10,559 bases of DNA, taken from assembly GCA_900542395.1 (NCBI GenBank), contig UQNM01000073.1, forward strand, positions 1 to 10,559. The letters run 5' to 3'. Shown in pieces: positions 5,683-10,559 of the stretch. Positions within the stretch are counted from its first letter, which is position 1. Each line of letters begins with the position of its first letter. Source of the DNA: an uncultured Eubacteriales bacterium. Its GTDB lineage: Bacteria > Bacillota > Clostridia > Christensenellales > Aristaeellaceae. The notes below the pieces were generated by a model. It had not been told where the DNA came from and did not search any database. It saw only the letters and a list, made by a program, of their open reading frames with translations. A program made the position numbers and the translations under genes.

Positions 5683-6624
5683 ATGACGATGAAAAAAATC
5701 TTCTTTCTCGCGGCGCTTCTCCTTCTGCTGACGACCGCTTCCGGCTGTCGCAGCCGAACGAACGCCGCGCCGCGCGCCTCGGGCGCGCAGCCCCCCGCCG
5801 CGTCCCCCGACAGCGGCACGACCGCCGACGGTGAGCCCGAAGCCCTGAGCGAAAACGGCGGCGAAACGGTCGAAAACCCGCTGGCCGACCGCGCGGAATT
5901 CGACGAAGCCGCGCGCGCCGAGCTTTTGGAAAACCAGTCCCGCGCCGTCAGCGGCGAGGGCGAGGGCGAGGGCCTGCCCCTGACGCAGAAGGACGCGGAC
6001 AGCCGCGCCTTGCAGCTTGACAGCGCCGCCGAATTGGCCGCCGTCAAGACGCTCCCCGCCGAGGAGGCGGAGCGCCTCGGCGTATCGGAAAGCGCGCCCG
6101 TCGCCGAAACGGCGCAGCGCTATTATGCCGCGCTGCTGCAAAGCCGCCTGCGGACGCTGTTTGAATGTAAAAAGCAGAACGTCTACATCGAAACCCAAGC
6201 CGCCTTTATCACCGTTTACAAATCGTCGGCCGAACACGCGCTGGTGCTTTCCGCCGGGGGCTACGACGTGGCCGGAAAGCGGATGGAAAACGACCTCGCC
6301 GTGGACGGTGGCTGGGTGCAGCGCAAAAATCCGGATTTCATCGTGAAATTCGTCGCCGCCTCCGCGCTGAACGGCGATACGCTCGGCGAGCTGCTCGCCC
6401 GCGACGGGCTACGCGAAACGGCCGCCGCGAAAAACGGCCGCGCGCTGCTGCTGTGCGAATCGATGACGGACGCGCCGCAGCTCCAAACGGCCGCGGCCCT
6501 CTGTCTGGCCAAGGCGATGTATCCCGACCTGTTTGCCGATATCGACGCCGCGCAGGCCGTCGGCCAGCTTGCCGACGAGGCAGGCGCGCAGACCGGCGGC
6601 CCCTGGTTTTATCCCGCCATTTGA
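5683..6624 (+). CDS. Lipoprotein with a half binding-protein (BtuF-like C-lobe) domain
   Basis: A 313-residue predicted lipoprotein. The signal peptide ends in a lipobox, TASGC, with Cys22 lipidated. Residues 23-130 are low-complexity, rich in Ala, Glu, Gly and Ser, including a GEGEGEG run coded by repeats of GAGGGC. Residues about 141-285 can be laid against residues 150-290 of the binding protein encoded at 94-993: QNVYIET with KTIYFEV, RKNPDFIV with ERSPDYIV, AAAKNGRALL with GAVKNGRVYN, then a closing helix. So only the linking helix and C-lobe are present; the ligand-clamping N-lobe is missing. This similarity was seen by eye. The ATG directly abuts the preceding TGA; a second ATG two codons later is equally possible, and no good ribosome site precedes either, suggesting coupling. 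Function unknown; capture of a ligand for the next gene's transporter is a guess. Confidence 0.7.
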   Translation: MTMKKIFFLAALLLLLTTASGCRSRTNAAPRASGAQPPAASPDSGTTADGEPEALSENGGETVENPLADRAEFDEAARAELLENQSRAVSGEGEGEGLPLTQKDADSRALQLDSAAELAAVKTLPAEEAERLGVSESAPVAETAQRYYAALLQSRLRTLFECKKQNVYIETQAAFITVYKSSAEHALVLSAGGYDVAGKRMENDLAVDGGWVQRKNPDFIVKFVAASALNGDTLGELLARDGLRETAAAKNGRALLLCESMTDAPQLQTAAALCLAKAMYPDLFADIDAAQAVGQLADEAGAQTGGPWFYPAI

Positions 6625-6634
6625 AAGGAATGTT

Positions 6635-7183
6635 ATGCGTACTCATTCTAAAGACACGTCCGCGCGCGTGCTCAGGCTCACCTATTCCGCGCTGTATCTG
6701 GCGATTGCGCTGGTTCTGCCCTTTCTGACCGGGCAGATTCCGCAGATCGGCTCCATGCTCTGCCCGATGCATATCCCGGCGCTGCTGTGCGGCTTCGTCT
6801 GCGGCTGGCCGTGGGGGCTGGCGGTCGGCTTTATCGCCCCGCTGCTGCGCTCCGCGCTCTTCGGCATGCCGACGATGTTCCCCGCGGCGGTCGCCATGGC
6901 GTTCGAGCTGGCGGCCTACGGCGCGGTGGCCGGGCTGCTTTACCGCGTCCTGCCCAAAAGGACGGGCTGCATCTACATCGCGCTGATCGCCGCGATGGTC
7001 GCCGGCCGGCTGGTCTGGGGCGCGGCGCGCTATCTGCTGGCGGGGCTTGCGCACAGCGCGTTCACCCCGGCGCTCTTTCTGGCGGGCGCGGTCACGACGG
7101 CTCTGCCCGGCATCCTGCTGCACATCGTCCTCATCCCCGTGCTGGTGATGGCCATGCGGAAGGCTCGACTGATTCTCAATTAA
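6635..7183 (+). CDS. ECF transporter S component, substrate unknown
   Basis: A 182-residue integral membrane protein with about five to six helices, of the size and style of ECF (energy-coupling factor) substrate-capture subunits. A19-x-x-x-A23 in the first helix fits the Ala motif used to dock on EcfT. The stretches QIPQIGSMLCPMHIPALLCG (34-53) and then LLRSALFGMPTMFP (70-83) are strongly conserved in a common Clostridia S-component group of the PF12822 type. It would bind a vitamin-like substrate and share the EcfA-EcfA'-EcfT motor encoded elsewhere. GAAAGGAA precedes the ATG, and the gene follows the lipoprotein by 10 bases and precedes the kinase gene by 14. I cannot assign the vitamin; candidates handled by related proteins include pantothenate, pyridoxine, nicotinate and cobalamin. 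Confidence 0.85.
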   Translation: MRTHSKDTSARVLRLTYSALYLAIALVLPFLTGQIPQIGSMLCPMHIPALLCGFVCGWPWGLAVGFIAPLLRSALFGMPTMFPAAVAMAFELAAYGAVAGLLYRVLPKRTGCIYIALIAAMVAGRLVWGAARYLLAGLAHSAFTPALFLAGAVTTALPGILLHIVLIPVLVMAMRKARLILN

Positions 7184-7197
7184 ACGGAGGCGCTCTT

Positions 7198-8280
7198 ATG
7201 TCCGATACCCGCGCGTTTCTGCTCGCCCACGCAGCCGCCTATCCCGCGCTGACGCTGACCGACCTGTTCAAGGCGCTGTACCAGAGCGCGTTCGGCTGCG
7301 AGCATCTGGTCGCCGATCCCTCCGCCGCCGAAGCGTATATCGCCGCCGAGGCCGAGAGCGCGCGCCCCTGCGGCCGGGAGAGCGTCGAGCCGCTGGACGG
7401 GCCGTATGTCCGCGTTCATCTGGATATGCTGAAAAAGGGGCTGAGCGCCCGAACGCTGGCGCGCCTATTCGCCCTCTCCGCCGAGCATCGGGACGGCGCG
7501 CAGGCCGAATTTGAAAAAAAGCTCGCCGTGCTGACGGAGATGATCCGTCAGGGCGAGCTTCCCTTTGACGCGAATGAAGCCGAGCGGGCGATTTCCGCAT
7601 GGCGCGCGGCGGGCTTTCCGCCCTGCCATCATTCCGAGGCGTTCCGGCAGGCCTACGCGCCCGCGTATCGGCTGGTGAAGGCGGCATATGCGCCGCTTCT
7701 GCCGCTCCTGCTGGAAGTTGACGCGCGTTTGGCGCAGGGAAAGCGCACCGTGCTGGCCATCGACGGCCCCTGCGGAAGCGGCAAAACGACGCTCGCCGCC
7801 CTGCTGGCGCGCCTGTACGACTGCCCCGTGTTCCACGCGGACGACTTTTTTCTGCGCCCCGAACAGCGCACGCCCGCGCGCTTTGCCGAGCCGGGCGGCA
7901 ACCTGGACAGGGAGCGTCTGCTTGAAGAGGTGCTTATGCCGCTTCGGCAGGGTCAGCCGGTCTCCTTTCGCCGCTTTGACTGCCACAGCCTGACGCTCCT
8001 GCCGCCCGTGGCCGTCGCGCCGTCGTCGCTCGCCGTCGTCGAGGGCAGCTACAGCCTGCACCCCGCTCTTGCGCCGATGTACGATCTCTCCGTCTGCCTG
8101 ACGCTCTCGCCCGAATTGCAGCGCCGGCGGATTTTGGCGCGCAACGGCGAGGCAATGGCGCGGCGCTTTTTTGAGCGCTGGATTCCGCTGGAGCAGGCCT
8201 ATTTCGACGCGACGAGGCCGCAGGCGCGGTGTGACTTTTTGATTGAGGCCGATCAGCTTTCCGATGAAGCGCCGCTGTAA
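7198..8280 (+). CDS. Two-domain protein: unknown N-terminal domain fused to uridine-kinase-like P-loop kinase
   Basis: A 360-residue cytoplasmic protein. Residues 182-350 are a P-loop kinase of the uridine kinase/phosphoribulokinase type: Walker A GPCGSGKT (190-197), HADDFF (213-218) supplying the catalytic/metal acidic residues, EPGGNLD (231-237), RRFDCH (258-263), VEGSYSLHPAL (281-291) and the lid-like RRRILARNGE (309-318). Residues 1-170 are a helical domain with conserved-looking DLFKALYQSAFGCEHL (22-37), VRVHLDMLKKGLS (71-83) and PPCHHSEAFRQAY (141-153); I know this only as an uncharacterised domain of Clostridia proteins. The His and Cys residues in it could bind a metal or ligand. GGAGG precedes the ATG. 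Following an S component, it plausibly phosphorylates the imported compound, trapping it in the cell. The true substrate is unknown; annotation as uridine kinase would be by superfamily only. Confidence 0.85.
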   Translation: MSDTRAFLLAHAAAYPALTLTDLFKALYQSAFGCEHLVADPSAAEAYIAAEAESARPCGRESVEPLDGPYVRVHLDMLKKGLSARTLARLFALSAEHRDGAQAEFEKKLAVLTEMIRQGELPFDANEAERAISAWRAAGFPPCHHSEAFRQAYAPAYRLVKAAYAPLLPLLLEVDARLAQGKRTVLAIDGPCGSGKTTLAALLARLYDCPVFHADDFFLRPEQRTPARFAEPGGNLDRERLLEEVLMPLRQGQPVSFRRFDCHSLTLLPPVAVAPSSLAVVEGSYSLHPALAPMYDLSVCLTLSPELQRRRILARNGEAMARRFFERWIPLEQAYFDATRPQARCDFLIEADQLSDEAPL

Positions 8281-9743
8281 ACGCCGTCGGTCGCGCGCTC
8301 ATATCCGCCGCCGCCCTCCGCGTTCATCAGACTGAACCCGTTTTCATCCAGCGACAACGCCTTCACATTGGCGCGCCCGTCATCCAAAAGCAGCGTGATC
8401 TCATATTCCGCCGGATACCAGTATTTATTCTGGAAGTTGTTGTAGCGCGTGACGTACCATGTGCCGGTATAGGCCAGCGCAACGCCCTCCTCGCCGCCGT
8501 CCTCCCGATAGACGGTATATCCGCTCTCATAGGTTCCGTCTGCGTGAAGGATGAGCGCATCCTCCGCCATGTTGCCCCCGGCGGTCATATGCCACGCGCC
8601 TTCCAGCCGCTGCATCACGTCGTATTGGATTTCATCCTCCATCAAGGTCAGATCGCGCAGGGGCACAAAACCCCAGACGATCGCTCCGCCATCCGTGAAC
8701 GTATTCTTTGCCGAAACCTCCGCGGACACATACGCCCAATCGCTGCCCAGCATCCCCATGCACTGAAAGGTCGTTCCTTTGGGGACGCTGAACTGCGCGA
8801 ATTGGGAAACGAACGGGTCATCCGTCAGGAAGGTATCGCGCGCCGCCCGAACATCCACATTCAGCATCCTGACCCATGTTTCATCGAGCGGTTCGCCCCG
8901 CGCCGCATCGCCCAGCAGCGTGTTCCTGACCCAGCCGATACGGCTTGTGCGCTCGCTGACGTCGTACATAACGCATGTCCATGCTTCCCCGTGCCCGTTT
9001 GTATACCCGCGCAGCGTCCAAAACTCGCCCTTCAGGCCGACGGCCGCCTTCCCTTTTGCCGCGCGCCACGCGGATTCGCCAAAGGGCGCGCTGTAAACCG
9101 GCGCGGTCTTTTCGCCGACATGGCTCTCCCGCCGCCACGAATCGCGATATTCCAAACAGTTTATCCCGCTTTCGAGGGCGGCGCGCATGTGATTGACGGC
9201 CAGCACATCGTCAACGGTTCGCGGGAAAAGCCGAATGTTGAAATCCTCCAGCCAGAGCGGCGTTGCGCGATAGAATGCCCGGCGGTTTCCATCGGAAAAC
9301 CAATAGACGTCCGAGCCGCCGTAGTCCTCGCTCCGCTCCGTAAAAACCGTTGCGCCGTCCAGCTTCGCCTCGACGAGCGCGTAACGCCCATCCTCTCGCC
9401 GGAAGGTGTAGCGCTCCGTTCCGGCGCTGAGAATCAGCCCGTCATCCGTCTGCTGAATCGACTGCTTGACATGATCCTCCGGCTGCCACACCGCGGTGTG
9501 ATACACCTGCAAATGCGCGTTATCCTCCGCATAAAAGAGCGCGTTGTGGTATCGCGCGCCCATGAGGGCAAAATCCTCGCCCTGTCCCCCGACGACCGAA
9601 TAATCATCCCATGTGTGCGTGGAAGCAACCGCCCGATAGAGCGCCCCCTTCAGCCCCCAGCTATTGGCCGAAACCGGAGCGGCCGCGATCAGGTCGGCTA
9701 CACAAAGAACGGCCGCAAACAACCCTGCGCGTTTCATTTTCAT
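8253..9743 (-). CDS. Secreted multidomain protein with SH3-like and lipocalin-like regions
   Basis: A 496-residue exported protein. The signal peptide spans 1-26 (cleavage after PVSA). No lipobox or LPxTG anchor is seen, so it is probably released or wall-associated. Residues 28-175 are rich in beta structure with Trp and Tyr and have no family I recognise. About 206-275 (KTAPVYSAPFGESAWRAAKG onward, ending IGWVRNTLL) and 312-366 (SVPKGTTFQCMGMLGSDWAYV, ending WGFVPLRDL) read like two SH3-like repeats. Residues 379-485 look lipocalin-like: LEGAWHM, LILHADGTYESG, YTGTWYV, then YEITLLL. The ATG at 9743 is chosen for its GGAGAGGGAG ribosome site and signal peptide; a start 15 codons upstream (MVDK) is less likely. 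The 3' end overlaps the kinase gene by 28 bases, tail to tail. No promoter could be placed with confidence. Function unknown. Confidence 0.8.
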   Translation of the reverse strand: MKMKRAGLFAAVLCVADLIAAAPVSANSWGLKGALYRAVASTHTWDDYSVVGGQGEDFALMGARYHNALFYAEDNAHLQVYHTAVWQPEDHVKQSIQQTDDGLILSAGTERYTFRREDGRYALVEAKLDGATVFTERSEDYGGSDVYWFSDGNRRAFYRATPLWLEDFNIRLFPRTVDDVLAVNHMRAALESGINCLEYRDSWRRESHVGEKTAPVYSAPFGESAWRAAKGKAAVGLKGEFWTLRGYTNGHGEAWTCVMYDVSERTSRIGWVRNTLLGDAARGEPLDETWVRMLNVDVRAARDTFLTDDPFVSQFAQFSVPKGTTFQCMGMLGSDWAYVSAEVSAKNTFTDGGAIVWGFVPLRDLTLMEDEIQYDVMQRLEGAWHMTAGGNMAEDALILHADGTYESGYTVYREDGGEEGVALAYTGTWYVTRYNNFQNKYWYPAEYEITLLLDDGRANVKALSLDENGFSLMNAEGGGGYERATDGVYSGASSES

Positions 9744-9885
9744 CAAACTCCCTCTCCTTCCCTCGCGATTGGCCTTGTCAACCATATAAACGAAACGGGC
9801 GGCCGTTTTCTTGCGGCAGGTCTGCTTTTTTGGGGGACATTTTTGTTCGGTATATGGGCATCGGTGGGCATATTGCACCAATCCG
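9744..9885. other. Intergenic region between recombinase and secreted-protein gene
   Basis: About 140 bases that should hold the promoter of the secreted-protein gene. A TTGACA occurs on the minus strand near 9783-9778 but has no suitable -10 box downstream. An inverted repeat AAACGG (9793-9798), GCGG, CCGTTT (9803-9808) is present. Nothing else is recognised. Confidence 0.4.
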
Positions 9886-10559
9886 TCAAGAAGCCCGTGT
9901 GAAATTTCGTGTGAAATGATTTTGCAAAAGTTCACACGAGACTGGAACGGCAATACACGAAACGGGTAATATTTTACACCGAATAAAATAGACGGCAAAA
10001 GAAAAAATCCAGAAACCTTTGTGGCCTCTGGATTTCCTGTTTGGTGCAGTAGATGAAACCAAATCCGAACCAGAAGCGCCTGCTTCTGTAACTTTTTGAA
10101 GTTCTTCAAAAGAGATCGTTTCCGTTCCTTCGTGGAAGTTGTACGTCAAAACAACTTTATCGTCATACAGGAAGATGGCATTGACAAATGTGTCGATCAG
10201 CATCTTGCGCTGTGCCTGATTCGCAACATCCATCTTTCGGAACTTCTCAAGGAAGAAACGAAGCTGTTCTTCGGTAATCCTCGGCTTTGCCAGTTTCTCG
10301 CAGGCGATCTTGTTCTCCAATTCATCCTGTGCGGCTTCCAAAGCATCCAGCCGTTCCTTGGTTGAACGGGTCAAAAGTCCCTGCTGAATGGCGTTCAGCA
10401 GATTGTCAATGGCGGTCTTTGTTTCTCGCAGCTGCTTCTCGTACAGCGGAAGATTGACGTTTTCTTCATCCTGCAAGGTCATCAGCGCGGAAACAATCGC
10501 GTCGATGGTTGCGTCATTCATCAGCATTTTCATCGTTGCGTTGACGACCATATCTTCCA
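9886..10559 (-). CDS. Large serine recombinase, C-terminal part (partial, runs off the window)
   Basis: The frame is open from the right edge of the window and ends at 9886, giving 224 residues of the C-terminal part. The catalytic and zinc-ribbon domains would lie beyond the window. Visible are the coiled-coil-prone segment typical of large serine recombinases (LYEKQLRETKTAIDNLLNAI, then LDALEAAQDELENKIACEKL), the ITEEQLRFFLEKFRKMD helix, and the RKMLIDTFVNAIFLYDDKVV beta segment that closes the domain. Such enzymes integrate and excise phages and conjugative elements at short attachment sites. After the usual end (GSDLVSSTAPN) there is a tail of some 50 residues coded by a terminator hairpin and the DNA beyond it. 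Base composition is much lower in G+C than the rest of the window, as expected for a mobile element. Confidence 0.88.
   Translation of the reverse strand, partial: EDMVVNATMKMLMNDATIDAIVSALMTLQDEENVNLPLYEKQLRETKTAIDNLLNAIQQGLLTRSTKERLDALEAAQDELENKIACEKLAKPRITEEQLRFFLEKFRKMDVANQAQRKMLIDTFVNAIFLYDDKVVLTYNFHEGTETISFEELQKVTEAGASGSDLVSSTAPNRKSRGHKGFWIFSFAVYFIRCKILPVSCIAVPVSCELLQNHFTRNFTRAS
9896..9939. repeat. Cluster of CGTGTGAA repeats around a TTTTGCAAAA palindrome
   Basis: CGTGTGAAAT occurs directly repeated at 9896-9905 and 9908-9917. The second copy forms a 9-bp inverted repeat with a third: TCGTGTGAA (9907-9915) and TTCACACGA (9931-9939). Between them lies the perfect palindrome TTTTGCAAAA (9920-9929). 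This falls at the extreme 3' end of the recombinase frame, where the element's attachment junction is expected. It may be part of attL/attR or a binding site for the element's own proteins. Confidence 0.55.
9997..10035 (-). terminator. Intrinsic terminator lying inside the recombinase reading frame
   Basis: On the minus strand AAATCCAGA (10035-10027) pairs perfectly with TCTGGATTT (10013-10005) around a 13-base loop, and the T-rich run TTTCTTTT... follows to about 9997. It is the expected end signal of the recombinase transcript, yet the frame continues about 36 codons past it. Confidence 0.7.

Noticed and set aside
5955..5975. Tandem GAGGGC repeat in the lipoprotein gene as a regulatory or CRISPR-like repeat
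   Set aside because: It is in frame and simply codes Gly-Glu repeats in a low-complexity linker.
4048..6237. A 729-codon open frame on the minus strand opposite the DUF58, membrane and lipoprotein genes
   Set aside because: Arginine- and glycine-rich with no recognisable domain or ribosome site. It lies antisense to three well-supported genes, and GC-rich codon thirds readily open such frames.
8544..9902. A 452-codon plus-strand frame opposite the secreted-protein gene
   Set aside because: Composition is typical of an antisense shadow. The minus-strand protein has a signal peptide, a ribosome site and a sensible domain layout.
9744..10109. Upstream extension of the secreted-protein frame to a start at 10109
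   Set aside because: It would cross the recombinase gene and put over 120 residues ahead of a clear signal peptide. A good ribosome site precedes 9743 instead.

Overview
The window looks like chromosomal DNA of a high-GC Clostridia (Bacillota), probably an uncultured gut lineage. This is inference. It rests on AGGAGG-type ribosome sites, sigma-A promoters with 17-bp spacers, GC-rich codon thirds, and familiar Clostridia families (MoxR/DUF58, ECF S component, large serine recombinase). The last ~670 bases are clearly richer in A+T and belong to a mobile element.

Layout. (1) Positions 94-1337, minus strand: a strong promoter, a cobalamin riboswitch with a terminator/antiterminator platform, and a BtuF-like substrate-binding protein. 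(2) Positions 1385-2443, plus strand: a back-to-back promoter, a structured leader, and a secreted protein made only of the substrate-binding domain of 5'-nucleotidases. (3) Positions 2474-2546: a 17-bp palindrome and a long hairpin ahead of the next operon. (4) Positions 2572-8280, plus strand: six tightly packed genes, namely MoxR ATPase, DUF58 protein, a membrane protein that resembles the third gene of MoxR/DUF58 operons without its transglutaminase, a lipoprotein whose C-terminal half looks like one lobe of a BtuF-type binding protein, an ECF transporter S component, and a two-domain uridine-kinase-like protein. (5) Positions 8253-9743, minus strand: a secreted protein with SH3-like and lipocalin-like regions, overlapping the kinase gene tail to tail by 28 bases. 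(6) Positions 9886-10559, minus strand: the 3' part of a large serine recombinase that runs off the window, with a terminator inside its reading frame and a cluster of CGTGTGAA repeats at its 3' end.

How the genes may work together. Two parts deal with uptake of small cofactor-like molecules: the B12-controlled binding protein, and the lipoprotein + ECF S component + kinase block. The second block suggests capture, import and phosphorylation of a vitamin- or nucleoside-like compound, and it shares a transcription unit with a MoxR-DUF58 chaperone-like module. The degenerate binding-protein lobe in that operon, and the catalysis-free nucleotidase domain before it, are the most unusual features. 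No CRISPR array, tRNA, rRNA or complete transposon is visible.
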